Assembly: GCA_958510875.1 (NCBI GenBank)
Contig: OY294067.1
Coordinates: forward strand, 32,104,912-32,168,911
From: Endomychus coccineus
Taxonomy: Eukaryota > Arthropoda > Insecta > Coleoptera > Endomychidae
Direction of reading: 5' to 3'
DNA length: 64,000 bases
In this document: piece by piece, positions 11,925 to 23,339 of the stretch
Layout: each line of letters begins with the position of its first letter
How positions within the stretch are numbered: the first letter of the stretch is position 1
Notes under the pieces: generated by a model
What the model was told of the DNA's origin: nothing
What the model saw: the letters and a program-made list of their open reading frames with translations, nothing else
The model's database searches: none
Program-made: the position numbers and the translations under genes

Positions 11925-12780
11925 ATCAAAAACGTCGCCTTTAAAACATCAAAGAACTAAACACTAAGAACATAATTAATGTAAACCAACATGGCTTCAC
12001 TTCAGGAAGATCTACCAATACAAATTTGTTATCAACATTTTCTTTAGTTTAGAGGAAGGTCAACAGGTTGACTCTATTTATACTGACTTTTCAAAAGCAT
12101 TCGATAGAGAGAGATTGACCGTTCCTTTTTGAACTGGATCGGATCTTATTTGAGAGGTTAGACTCAATGTGATATGCTGGTTCTGTGTTATCAGGAATTT
12201 CTGTATCATCTGGGGTTCCCCAAGGAATTCATATAGGTCCACTAAGCTTTTTGTTATTTATTAATGATTTTTCAGAAGTAATACAAAACACAGTTCCTAT
12301 TTTATGTTTGCAGATGACTTAAAACTCTATAGGATCATTAACAATGGCTGAATTATTGCAAATATATTTGAACAATTTGTCCCACTGGTGCGATGTAAAT
12401 ATGCTTCATCTAAACATAAACAAATGTTATCAAATCACATTTTCGAGAATTATGAATTTAATTCAATACATATGGCACAACTTTAATGTAATATTTAAGA
12501 CACACATTGATAATATTGTTTCTGAATCATTTAAAATATTGAGCTTCATTCAAAGATGTTCAGATAAATTCTCCATTCACATTTCAAAAATATTGTACTG
12601 CACTCTCGTTCAACCAGTTATTGAATATAATTGTATGATATGGTGTCCGTTTCATCAAGCGAATATCAATAGAAATGGAAGAGTCCACAATGATTTTTTA
12701 ATGTGTACCACATTCAGATTGATTTCTAATATTCAAGCACATTATGTTAGATTTAGGTTTAGTTGATAACAATACAAAAT
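11925..12780 (+). pseudogene. non-LTR reverse transcriptase, degenerate (family J2)
   Basis: Read in shifting frames, the region gives NQHGFTSGRSTNTNLLSTF at about 11985, YTDFSKAFD at about 12085 (first catalytic Asp), SGVPQGIHIGPLSFLLFIND at about 12211, and FADDLKLY at about 12305. It continues with ILSFIQRCSDKF and LVQPVIEYNCMIWCPFHQAN in the open frame 12344-12766. The motif order is that of a non-LTR reverse transcriptase. Several frameshifts and stops make it non-functional. It is distinct from the J1 family at 10023. Confidence 0.75.
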
Positions 12781-14059
12781 ATTGCATGTCTCAATGTTAT
12801 ATTTATTGTATGATTATATAAGTAATCTAATTATCTTTTGAGAAAGTATGTGATCATTTGTATAAGCATTCCTTCTATTTCATTGTATTGCTTGTACTAT
12901 TGATATAAATATAGCAACTACATATATTCATTAGGTTTAACATATATTTAAAAAATCAGTCTCCGGTGAAAATATTTGCGAAGGTTTACAGGATGCTAAG
13001 AATAGATTTTAATACAAGAAAAATGCTGACGTTTTTATTGTTGGTAGAGAACATATCCATATGTAATCCCGAAGATATTTGCATATATTGAAAAGAATGT
13101 TTTAAGATTACGCGAGTGAGCTACAAACGCAAGTGGTTTATATATGGGACGTTTCGGGCCGATTTAAGGCCGGTCGAACGGGGTGGTGGAAGTTGGCGCG
13201 CGGTGAAAGGAGTTTTGCATGTATCTAGATGGGAAGCCCAAGTTAGAGGGTCAACCACATAAACTTTCAAAGCTGCTAGCCAGCCAGGAGTTGCTCACCG
13301 AAGGCATTTCGCCGCCGTTGTATTTAGTTGGAACTCGCTGAACTCTGCGTCTTGCAAGTATGGCCCGCAGCTACTTCCGGCAACTATGTTAAACATTTCA
13401 TTAAACATCTACAATCTTCAGGTTAACTTGGAAAACTGATGATGGTGAATTTAAGTTTGATCAATAGCTTCCATGTAATCGTTTTAATTAGGCGAATGTG
13501 TAGAGTGGATATTGATCGCGGTTTATTGGGAAACAGCAAGTGCGATATTGATTTCCAAATGGTTTTTCTGTCGGATTCTATGCGAATGAAGAATAAATTC
13601 TTACGTAAAGAATGATTGATTCAATGAGGAGCTGTTCATATTGCAGACTATAACCATATTACAGAGCTGTTAAATTGGGAAGCCAAGGACTTATTAAAGT
13701 TTCTTCCGAACCATTAATGTAAATTACACTATAGAATTGTGAAATCCTTTTCAGCCAATTATATAAAACCTGCTGGACGCTGGTGAAATATTTATTTAAT
13801 TGCTTTTTACATTAGTTCTTACGTATAGTTATGAAATGGAAATAAGAATTTTCCTTCTCCCGGAAATTGAGGTATTAAACTCAAATTTAAACAAAACTTA
13901 TTACATTAAATTTCGAAAATAATGCTTGCACATTGTTTCACCACACTGTGGTATTCTCAAAGCTGAGGGTCATTAATTAAAGCTAAATCAAAAATTATGT
14001 CCTTAAATATTAGGAATTAATCTGTATGTGGTACGAATTGAGGGATGGGGGTAGAAAAT
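12781..14059. other. unassigned region with a GC-richer patch at 13120-13400
   Basis: No gene was identified. The patch 13120-13400 has several CG-containing blocks and no open frame or recognised element. It may be regulatory or a conserved non-coding element. Confidence 0.35.
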
Positions 14060-14390
14060 GGTTTGTATGTGAGTTTATCTATTAAATTATTGAAGTGATG
14101 AATTATAGGTATTGATTTGGTCATTTAATAATATGTTACTATTATTTCCTAAATGTTTTGAAATTTCTATGAATTTTAGAATATTGAGCTTGTGTCCTTT
14201 TTCTTCAATATGTAGAATATCGGGATTAAGGGTGAAATTGTGATCATGTCCTAATATTATAATTTCACCCTTAATCCAGATATTTTACATATTCAAGAAA
14301 AAGGACATAAATTCAATATTCTAGAATCTATATACACATCCATAGTCGAGTCAAATGAGGAAATGATAAAGAAAAATGAGGCATAACAAT
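14060..14390. mobile_element. inverted pair of PLE (lineage 2?) C-termini
   Basis: The minus strand from about 14258 to 14085 encodes NFTLNPDILHIEEKGHKLNI, then LLNDQINTYNSSLQ. The plus strand from about 14257 to 14385 encodes NFTLNPDILHIQEKGHKFNI. This text resembles the segment after the GIY-YIG domain in Penelope-like proteins. The arms are about 70-80 bp and meet around 14250-14262, giving a near-perfect DNA hairpin. Neither side continues into a complete domain. Confidence 0.55.
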
Positions 14391-14650
14391 ATTTTTTCTG
14401 AAACCTTTTGTAATATCTTAAGTTACCCTTACCCCCAAATAGAAAGAGGCATATAGATTGATGTCTTGAGAATTCCCCATTCCTCCTAATAAAGAATAAA
14501 TAAAGAATTCAATAAAAAACTGTAATAACTCGAGAACTATTCTTGATTTTTTGGCCATAATCACATCTCAAATGTTTCTAGGGTAGCTGATTAAGAGTCA
14601 AAAATGTGCTCACGGGAAGTAAGCGCTTAAAGTAGAGTATCACATAGATG

Positions 14651-14700
14651 CAGCGGCGTGCGCTCCTTGAAAGCAACGGAAGCAGTGCCTCCCGAATTTT
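14651..14700 (+). repeat. possible hAT-type terminus
   Basis: The block beginning CAGCGGCGTGCGCTCC resembles hAT ends that start CAG(T/C)GGCG. A comparable end in the opposite orientation, CTACGCCACTG, occurs at about 18837-18847. I could not find matching 8-bp target duplications, so neither end is assigned to a complete element. Confidence 0.3.
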
Positions 14701-15403
14701 AAATGTATCCAGTACCTACAATAACAAAATCTTTATTGTTCTTAAACACTGATTTTAGTTATCAATATTTGAATTTCTATTGTGAAATAATCTCCCTCGT
14801 TTTCTGTTTATTTATTTAATGTGGGCCTATTTGTGCTACTGTGGCTAATCACCGACGCCAGGAAGCAAACTGACACCAGCCTGAAAATTTTGCGAATCCT
14901 GTTTTACTTCCCATCCGAGGGAAGACACAGCAAGATTTTAGCGAATGAATACCACCGCTTTTTGCATGAGATATTTATGATATGTATCGGAAATACATGA
15001 CCCGGGTACGAGACCGTTGAAGTTAGTGGAAATCGAACTAATCACTACACTACCGAAGGCGGCAATAAGATAATCTCGGATCATAATATTCTTGTCTATT
15101 TATTCTATTCATTGACTTTCCACGCTCCATAAGGTAAAATTCATTTGTGACTAAAATGGTGGGAAGATTTGCATATAACTTGATTTACGGCAAAAGAATT
15201 TTCTCGATACTGTTTGAAATTTTACTGAACTTCGGGGATGGAACTGGAAAGAGCTGATGAAATAATTATACCCACGCACACACAGACTTCATCTCAAAAA
15301 CAGCCCAGACTCATCCAGAAAGGCTAAAAACGGATATGCCCACAAAAATCCGTAATTTGTTCAGGTTCACAACACTAGTATTAGGTATAACAGATACAGG
15401 TAC
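14701..15403. other. unassigned region
   Basis: No supported gene or repeat other than the possible hAT end just before it. Confidence 0.4.
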
Positions 15404-15895
15404 AGTGAGGGAAGTAGTTATACTGCATATAGTGAGAGAAGTAATTAAACTAAGTATAGTGAAAGAAGTAATTGTACTACATATAGTGGGGGAAGTAATT
15501 GTACTACGTACAGTGACGGAAGTAATTAAACTACGTATAGTGAGGGAAGTAATTACACTAGATATAGTGAGGGAAGTAATTGTACTACGTATAGCGAAGG
15601 AAGTAATTTTCCTACGAATTATGAGAGAAGTAATTATACTATGTATAGTGACAGAAGTAATTGAACTACGTAAAGTGAGGGAAGTAATTACACTACGTAT
15701 AGTGAGGGAAGTAATTGTACTACGTACAGTGAAGGAAGTAATTTTCCTACGTATTGTGAGGAAAGTAATTATACTACGTGGAGTGAAGGGAGTAATTGTC
15801 CTACGTATTGTGAGGGAAGTAATTAATTATTATACTATGTATAGTCAGTGAAGTAATTATACTTTGTATCGTGAGGTAGTGATTTTACTATCTAT
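15404..15895. repeat. 27-bp tandem array, 18 monomers, with 135-bp higher-order repeat
   Basis: Monomers of the type AGTGAGGGAAGTAATT plus an 11-bp variable end follow one another at exact 27-bp steps from 15404; monomer 16 (15809) has a 7-bp insertion. Five consecutive monomers (15512-15646) match the next five (15647-15781) position by position, so a 135-bp unit was duplicated. Because 27 is a multiple of 3, a 171-codon frame with a nine-residue repeat (VREVIVLRI type) stays open at 15336-15851. This is most likely a by-product and not a gene. Each monomer contains GGAAGTAATT. Confidence 0.93.
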
Positions 15896-17384
15896 AGTGT
15901 GGGAAGGAAAAATTAAGTATGAGTTCTAAAAGTATCAAGTATTTGTACTCAAGATGTGAATGTGTTTTAATTACTTCAAAAACTTTATGTATGGCCCGTA
16001 TAGCTTCAACTTGAATTGAATATCCTCTGTCAAACCCGTTTTGACATGATTATATTCAATATACCCGGCAGTGAGTTCTACTTCTACTTAGAAAATATGA
16101 TTTAAAATTTACTGTATTGGAAACGACTTCGAATCTTTCTATTGACAATTATCTCTGGTGACTGATCAAGGAAACTAAGACATTTCCAATGAATACGATG
16201 TCTAAGATAATTAATTACGGGCCCTCTGTGTAGTCAAAGCGGAATCGGGAATGGTTAGAGAAGCAGAAGAGGTTGTTCAAGTTTAAACGTTAGTAGTGTA
16301 GAAGTGCAAGTTTCTCAAACAGGCCGTCGAAGACGTTAAGTCCACGAATAGTTCCCTATAATACCTACTGGTCAGCCGAGTTTGCCGGACGTAATTAAAT
16401 TGTGCAGTTTAACTATTCGGGGGATTCGCAGAACGGGGTCGGCGGGCTGTTTGAACAAGCGGGATCCGTGCATGCATACTAATGTTGTGCCTCGGTAGGT
16501 AATGTAAATTGCAGTTCGTGGGGCGGGTTACACACTAACATTAAACATCTTCTCGAGATCAATTACACACTTGAACTAAGTACGTAAATCCGGTCTTCTC
16601 TCTTGTGCAATAATTAAGATGCGAGCCTGAGAAATGTATATAAGTTTAGTTTCATTATTCAGGACCATTCCACAACTGCATGGAAGGTTTCGATATCACA
16701 TTAATACCTGCAATTTCGAATGAAAGGCTGTTTGAATTCAAAATGATGGATAAAACGAAAAATTCAACAAAAGTATCGATGCCACTGATGGACTTCAATC
16801 TATTAAGTTTTTCACTATTCGTAGTATGAGGAAAGTATTGAAAGGGATTAAAAACCTTTTCCGGATTTTTGCGCAAATAATTCATGGTAGCTTCTTTGCA
16901 AGTGATACTTTTGACTTCAATCTTCAGCTTCCAAATTGTAATTTAAAGTACTTCATGCCATCGAAGTAGTGACATCACCTTCATGTTTTTTCGGTCATGG
17001 AGATAATTGTAAAATCAATAGGTCATGGACCATAGTTACTTTATAATAAGTATGTATTATCATGAAAATATAAGGTTTACATGGTCCTTTATGATAGTAT
17101 CAATGATATCCACAGTTCACCTGACAGGAAAATATTACAATAGTACATAGAATATGAAACATAATAGAAGGTCGGTCAGTACGCTGTACATATGCCCAAA
17201 GGGCTATTAAGAAGTGAGAGGGTGATCCCAAGGGAAGAAAGAATTCGTTCGCTAAGCTCAGTCCGTCTTTCGCATACGCGCGGGTCATAGTAATAGAGGA
17301 TAAAAAATAAAGCGGATTTTCCTCAGAAAAACTTTCGAACGTCCTTAATAACTAATATATAGCAAGCTTGAAAATAAATAATCA
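15896..17384. other. unassigned region with a GC-richer patch at 16200-16560
   Basis: No gene was recognised. The patch 16200-16560 stands out by composition, containing CGGCGGGCTG- and GGGGCGGGTT-like blocks in an AT-rich setting. It has no long open frame. Candidate conserved regulatory DNA, by composition only. Confidence 0.35.
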
Positions 17385-19140
17385 TCTTCTCTTGGTCCTA
17401 TAGATCGATATGGCAGGGAACTTCAAACTTGGAAATATAAAATCGTTTTTTTCGCTTTACTTTTGAACCGTTCAACCAATTTTGTTCAAATTTAATTAAA
17501 TGAGTCTATATCTAACAATAATAACGCGCTTCACCAAACTATATTATATACAGGATGTTTCAGAATGACCTCTCGTAAATGCAAGGGACGGTAGATTTTG
17601 CAAAAATATTCAGATTTTTTCATATAAACTATGGTCCTATCTTCTTTCGTTTCGGAGATACAGGGCGACTTTGTTGGTTTTTGAATATCCGGTAGTGGGC
17701 GTTAGGTGCGCGACTTTTCAGATTCTAATCAAGTAAATTATTATCTAAATGCTTTTTGACAATTTTTTACTTGTTAATCATAAGTTCATCTTAACTACCT
17801 TCACCTTCATATTTGCTAACATAAATTGTAGTACCATAATAAGTGATCTAATTTTCCAATTTTCTTTCTGATTTAATTATTGTTAATATTGTTCTCTTCA
17901 AGATATCAAATTTGTTATTACATATTGTATATACAATTTGGGAAATAACATAATCAGTTGTGGGATCGTATTGATTATTCCTACTGATTCAGTTATTGGT
18001 CTCTCGAACTTGTGCCAAGGTACTGCTCGTTGTTGTATTTAAAGGGTCTGAAAGATTTGGACGTCTCTTTCCTTTTGCCCGTGATGTTATAGAGGGAATT
18101 TCCTGGCAGAGCCTACTTCCAGGTCCTCCAAGTTCCAAGGACGGTAACATTTTTTAGTTTGATTGAACATATTTTCATTTCACTGATTTTTGCTATCTGA
18201 TTAAATTTGTATTTCATTGACTTCATTTATTTTTATTTAATTTTTAACTACCCTAGTTATTTTTCTTAAGGCTACGTTTAATTTGGTGAAAAAGTGACTG
18301 TTATTAAATTTGGATTAGAGACTTCGATTTCGAGATATTTTGGTTTGAAATTTCGAAAACATGTCGAAAACGCAGCTATTACAAATGGTAATGGGAGGAA
18401 GAGAGGGAGTGAATAATTGTGTAGTCACCTTTTATAACCTGCAACACTGAACAGTTGTTCAAAAGCGGTCTAGTAAATTTCGAAAGATATGGCGGTGATA
18501 TTCAATAAAAGCAAGAGACATTAACTCTGCATCTTCGACACGCTTTCGAACCCCCTCGTATATAAACTCTTTGCCCCCTTCCTTTTTCAAAAAAGGAAAA
18601 GGAAAATAACCAATATAATTTGAATTTTAACTGAAAATAATCAATATGTATGCATACTTGATATTTATTTGAATGATTTATTTTGATTATTAAAAATAAT
18701 TTATTATTTACACGTAATTAATAGTACTTCTTATAATATATTATATACCAATAAGCATTTTTGCAACACTCGAAATTAACATTTGAATTACTTTCTCCTG
18801 CGCTCCCCGCACTGCGGGGATTGCGGGGGCATCATCTACGCCACTGAATGGAAACTATTCTACTAAATTAAACGTAGCTTTCAGAAAATCCCATTTTGTT
18901 TGAAGAATAAAAAGAGGAGTAAAAAATAGAGGGGAAAAGTTGGAACACCATTATTTAAGCCTCTGAGGAAATTTGATGAAACGCGTTACCACTGTTAGAT
19001 GTAGATTTCTTTTAGTAAACATTGGTCAACATTTGAACAAAATTGGTTGAACGGTTCAAAAATTACTAGAAAAAATGATTTTATATTTGCAACTTTGAAG
19101 TTCCTTGCCATATCTGTCTATAGGACCGAGAAGAAAGTGT
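17385..19140. mobile_element. element with long imperfect terminal inverted repeats
   Basis: The left segment 17385-17545 contains GGTCCTATAGATCGATATGG, AACTTCAAACTTGGAAATAT and TGAACCGTTCAACCAATTTT. Its reverse complement recurs at about 18965-19140, with CCATATCTGTCTATAGGACC and AAATTGGTTGAACGGTTC. The arms are at least 140 bp. The roughly 1.4 kb between them has no transposase that I can recognise. It does contain a TACAGGATGTTTCA block at 17551 that looks like the end of another element. This fits a non-autonomous DNA transposon with nested insertions; the superfamily is unknown. Confidence 0.6.
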
Positions 19141-19227
19141 TCTTACTTCAAAACTCGGTCAAATAGAGCGATATACGATTTGTGCCACGCGCCAACTGGG
19201 TCCATGAGACCGAAATAATTTAAGGTT

Positions 19228-19560
19228 CCAAGCGCCATAGGTCTGTTATATCGTAAGGATAAACACGGCAACAGACAGAGCTGGCTTGTGGAAAAATTTT
19301 GCACCATATAGTTTTACGGTGCACTCGATTTTTATCTCGTTTGTTATTCCACCACGGGAGATGCCAGGTAAGTCGAGTTCATGCCGATTACCCTTTCATT
19401 GTCAAACTCGAGACCTGCCCAAGGTTTTCCTATCATACTTCATTATTCTATAGAATGGCGATGTTGTGGAACTGTTTGCCTGATGCCTACAATCTCCAAC
19501 ATTCTGTCGCTGGTTCACACAATTTTCTACGAACATCATAGGTTTTCCTCTGGTGTAGTC
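19228..19560 (+). pseudogene. non-LTR reverse transcriptase C-terminus (family J1)
   Basis: Frame 19299-19541 reads RCTRFLSRLLFHHGRCQVSR, then YHTSLFYRMAMLWNCLPDAY, NLQHSVAGSHNFLRTS and a stop. This is the conserved C-terminal end of the same non-LTR family as 32579 (minus) and 40204. Only the last quarter of the ORF is present. A frameshift just upstream of 19299 separates it from recognisable sequence at 19228. Confidence 0.62.
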
Positions 19561-20744
19561 AAAATGTCCGCTCTAATTTCTGTTCATTTCATTTCCATAA
19601 ACTGGTGAAGCGGGTACTGCTATCATGTTCAATGTTTCAGACGCATCGAAACATGATTAATCTGAAAGCTATGTGGAAGCTACGCAGGTTCTTAGCAATT
19701 TATCATAGTTGCATACTGAGCAATATAGAGTTTATAGTGAGAAGAAACTCGAGATGTTTCTCGATATCTTCACCTCCTCTATGTTAGGAGACTTAACATG
19801 TTATGTATCTCTTATACTTGTACAATAAAAACCATTTGATCTATCGTTGGTATTTATCCGACCGATTTTGACGAATTCTCATCAACGAACAAGTGTTGCC
19901 CCAGAGGTTTAACGGGACTTAGCAAGTCGAAACAACTGTCAAAATTGAACCTCAATAGTTTGTGCTAAAACATGCCATAAATCTGGAACAGCTTAAGAAG
20001 AAAAAAGTGTTGCATGCTAATAAATTCAAATCAGCCTTGAAATTTCCTCCTCGAGCTTTAAATCAGTTATATAAGTGGCGACATGTAGAAAGTGTTGATT
20101 TATGTAACAAACTAGCGGACTAATACAAGTCCCAAACCAAACACGGAACCCGGAAATAAGTAACGTGTGCCAACAAACGTGCTACTGGAGCCCTATCCAG
20201 CCGAGCAAGACGACATTGTAGTTTGAAAATACATAAAGATGAAACAATGCGATATGTGTAACTCTGGCCGCACACGTTATCATTCCATTTGTCTCGTTTC
20301 CTTCTTGCAAGGAGCACTGCAGATTTCCGGAGGGTTTCTTGTACGAGACCACGTCACCGTTACTCGAGATTTGGAACTTCTAATGGTTTTGCCCTGACTT
20401 CTGGATCCAACATCGCTGCTTACTACGATCAAGTTGACCGATATATTCATGATATATTGTAAGGACGCTTCATGTACATTTTGGAAACTGATGATTATAT
20501 CAACAAGTTTCCAATCATCATGCATCAATACATCATACTCGAATGGAGAAAGTTTAGTGATAATGAATTCTGAATAGAGGTTTCAAAATTTATATCCATA
20601 ATAGAGAAATGTCTTTGAACCACAAATTCTAGGCATTATTATGAATTTTAGCAAGAGTTTTGTAGAATAGAAAAAATAGTTTTAGCTTTAACGCTAGTTT
20701 CAAAACCAGAGCACCAAACCACTGTCCGTGGAAGTCTTCATTTA
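19561..20744. other. mostly unassigned region
   Basis: A short open stretch at about 19976-20122 (plus) reads NLEQLKKKKVLHANKFKSAL, then FPPRALNQLYKWRHVESVDL before a stop. It looks protein-like, but I do not recognise it. No flanking splice sites are convincing. Nothing else was supported. Confidence 0.3.
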
Positions 20745-20767
20745 CAAGATATTTACTAACTATTTTT

Positions 20768-20806
20768 GTCTTTACATACGTTTCGGTCTCCCGATCATCA
20801 GAAGAC
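20768..20806 (-). ncRNA. damaged hammerhead motif, family 1, inverted 5' terminus
   Basis: On the minus strand stem I, CTGATGA, GAAAC and the GTA triplet are all kept. A 3-bp loss disrupts stem II (TCGGGAGACC instead of a GGTC/GACC hairpin). The motif faces away from the reverse transcriptase frame that begins about 80 bp later. Confidence 0.6.
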
Positions 20807-20884
20807 GTATCAATGTCAAAAACGTGATTTCTCAAAACTAATTGTATCAGTACAAAGCGTACCCGTCCATCTATTAATTTCCTT

Positions 20885-21285
20885 GAAAGTTGTTTTTTTA
20901 TTTACAAATATACCAGTCGCTTTGGCTTTGAGTAGTAACAAAAAACGTTGGGCAGAGATTAAATACCACACACCTCTACATCAATCTGAATTTATAAATT
21001 CCGTTCAATACGGTGAGCAATATTTTAGACAAATATTCGGCACAGCAATGGAATCACCTATTTCAGCTAGTATTGCTAGCTTAGTTATGGAATGCCTGGC
21101 GGAATCGTGAAATAGAAGTGAACAAAAACATAAATTTCCTTGATATAAACATTAGGCATGAGTCAGATGGAAAAATAAAAACTTCGCGGTTTACTAAAGA
21201 AGTTTGGGCTCAACGATATGTTCACTTCAATTCCGTTGCTCCAATAAGTTATAGAAAAAGTGTCTTACAGTCTTACAGATCGCGC
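20885..21285 (+). pseudogene. PLE reverse transcriptase fragment
   Basis: The frame ending at 21110 contains VFLFTNIPVALAL, KKRWAEIKYHTPLHQSEFIN and FGTAMESPISASIASLVMEC. The last corresponds to the conserved G-AMGSPISP block of Penelope reverse transcriptases, with G replaced by E. The segment that should carry the YVDD catalytic box is deleted. The next part (about 21118-21285) resumes with KNINFLDINIRHESDGKIKT and ends at a stop. It cannot be functional. Confidence 0.8.
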
Positions 21286-21340
21286 TGTTAAATTGTACCA
21301 CCCAGAGGACCGTCCCAAAAATTTAAAAATTGTTCGTAAT

Positions 21341-21822
21341 ACACTGGAAATGAATGCCCCATGCTGCTGGAAAGAGTCAATTTCCTAGTTCCTCGGCTGA
21401 ACTCACGGTCTGTAAATACTTTCTACCTCCAAACTCCTCGTACTATTTTACTTAAATCATCTCCATTATTTTGCATGTGCCATTCCCATAACACCAATGA
21501 CACTTGACCAAATATGATATTTTCAATTCTAGCCTAAAACAGTTTGCTCGCCTACTGCGATGAAACAATATTCATACTTTTCAGCTCTTTCTTTCTTCTT
21601 TTTCTCTTTGTACATTGCTGTGTTAAATATTTTTGGCTATATTTTCTTTTTCTTTTCAATTTTGTCTCCTCTCGGACTAGAGTATAATTCGGGTTATTTA
21701 GATTTAGTTTAGATAATAATTGTTAATTTATATATTTTCTTATGGATTGTCCTGATCTTTAATTGGGCTTATACCTGCTGATCAGTGTAAGATTAAATAA
21801 ATAAATAAATAAATAAATTACC
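21341..21822 (+). mobile_element. non-LTR retrotransposon tail nested in the PLE
   Basis: PLE homology stops after AAATTGTTCGTAAT (21327-21340) and resumes at ACCATGCATTCCGGAGACCT (about 21821). In between, one frame reads RVNFLVPRLNSRSVNTFYLQ, then RTILLKSSPLFCMCHSHNT, the usual C-terminal block of jockey/R1-type ORF2 proteins. A 3' UTR ends in repeated AAAT units (21800-21820). It is 5'-truncated. PLE sequence corresponding to about 130 bp of the copy at 26.7 kb is missing at the junction, so the insertion was accompanied by a deletion. Confidence 0.75.
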
Positions 21823-22330
21823 ATGCATTCCGGAGACCTTAGAGAATATAAAGGAATGTTCAAAAAGTATGATATACATGTTGCGCATAATCCTAGTAAC
21901 TGTGTTATTTTTCACATCCAACATTTTTAATACCTAAAGATAAACAAACCTACACAGTATACAAATTGAATTGTTTAGATTGCAATGGGACTTATACAGG
22001 AATCTGAACAATATTTACAAAAAAAATTGTAAGGCCATAAGTATAGTACAAAAAACAAAAACTTGCCCTTGCTAAACACTGTTTTGATTAAATCCATCAA
22101 TTCGATTACAAAAATGTTAATATTTCAATATAAAAGATCTATTCTGAAGATGTTTCACATAAAACGTGACTCCAAATCTATAAATCATAGAACATCCACT
22201 CAATCATTAAGTCAGATTTATACTAATTCAATTAATTAGAACCCTTGCAAATTCCTATATACGTCTTTATAATGTTAAATGTATATTTTAGATAGGATGC
22301 TCAAATAGCATTATTTTTTATATCATCTGA
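21823..22330 (+). pseudogene. PLE linker and GIY-YIG region, heavily degraded
   Basis: Fragments in several frames correspond to the intact frame at 26700-27119. Examples are KKYDIHVAHNPSNC, TQYTN-type sequence, and GHKYSTKNKNL near 22030-22070. Stops and small deletions are frequent, and the GIY motif is lost. The text IKRDSKSINHRTSTQSLSQI near 22155-22215 marks the start of the terminal region shared with the other copies. Confidence 0.65.
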
Positions 22331-22640
22331 CAACCTTTTTCTATTACCTCATAAATCTTCAAACAACTGGTTCGAAAGTGGATACTTGAGCATTATATTT
22401 TATGGTTCAGTTGTATACAGACTTTGTTTAACACGAGTTTATATATTGTAAGAAAATTGTTAAGCACCGGATTCTTGATACATATTCATATACTTAGGAC
22501 ATTAATGTGTTACAATTTTGATTATTCGTGTTTCCGTTCGTTTCGGCGACGTGAGGATTTTCAATTGTAATTGGTGCTATAAGGACGCTTTGTGCTTGAT
22601 ACAATTAGTTTCAAGTAATCCCGTTTTAGTCATTGACACA

Positions 22641-22675
22641 TCTTCTGATGATGGTCGTGAGATGTATGTAAAGAC
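22641..22675 (+). ncRNA. hammerhead motif, family 1, core deleted
   Basis: CTTCTGATGATGGTCGTGAG is preserved. A 7-bp deletion then removes the second half of stem II and GAAAC before the TGTAAAGAC that closes stem I. The ribozyme fold is destroyed. Confidence 0.65.
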
Positions 22676-22737
22676 GGAAATAATAAGCATATGTGTTAGT
22701 GAGACCTATTTCTCGAGTATTTATATACAAGGTGTTC

Positions 22738-23223
22738 CATCTCAGACGAGCCACCCCGTATATTTCTTATCCCATAGTGAGTGGAAAAATGTCCCGAAAC
22801 ACGTCGAATGATTTTGTTTGAGGGACATCTTTTGACGTATATTTGACGCTTGAACGAGCAACCCCCTAATAGGGGACGCTTCAACCCCTCAAAATTGAAT
22901 AGGGGAGAGGGGTTGAGTGATACGTCATTTGAAAGGTCTTGGAAGCCTCTTTACAACGGTGTATGAAAAACGTAAGTTTGATGAACCGTTTTCGCCAAAA
23001 ATTAATTTTGTTGCTCGAATGCGCCACCTTGAATATTTTTGTTATTTGTACAATGTACAAGCTCATTTTTATTAAGCCTTTTTTACAAACTTAAACAATC
23101 TTCGAAAAATCACATTCGTAAAAAAATTGAATTGTGTTGTCATGCTTACAATGAAAAAAATTAAATCTGCGTGTTTAAATCAAATGTTCAAATTGTTCTC
23201 CATTGACATCCATACAATAATAC
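22738..23223 (+). repeat. left terminal inverted repeat of DD41D copy 1
   Basis: It is the reverse complement of 24206-24701 with few differences, ending at AATAATAC. The outer part contains two short inner palindromes around GGGGACGCTTCAACCCCTCA, so it can fold on itself. Confidence 0.88.
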
Positions 23224-23339
23224 AATCTTGACTGAAAACCGTCTCTAACATGGTTCAGCATATTCGGAGTTATTTGACGACACTCATTTACAATTCGTTG
23301 TCGTAGTTCGTCCAAATTTTCAGGCTGTCACAAAAATCT

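Noticed and set aside
15336..15851. 171-codon ORF encoding a nine-residue repeat protein
   Set aside because: It stays open only because the 27-bp tandem unit is a multiple of three. There is no start context, splice site or similarity that supports a gene.
14651..18847. A single large hAT element from the CAGCGGCG end at 14651 to the CGCCACTG end at 18847
   Set aside because: The 8-bp flanks do not match and no hAT transposase lies between. The two ends probably belong to different insertions.
22696..23066. minus-strand ORFs in the DD41D inverted repeat, and the matching ORFs at 24545-24784 and 47682-47867
   Set aside because: They lie wholly in the inverted repeats and recur only because the repeats do. 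No protein-like conservation.
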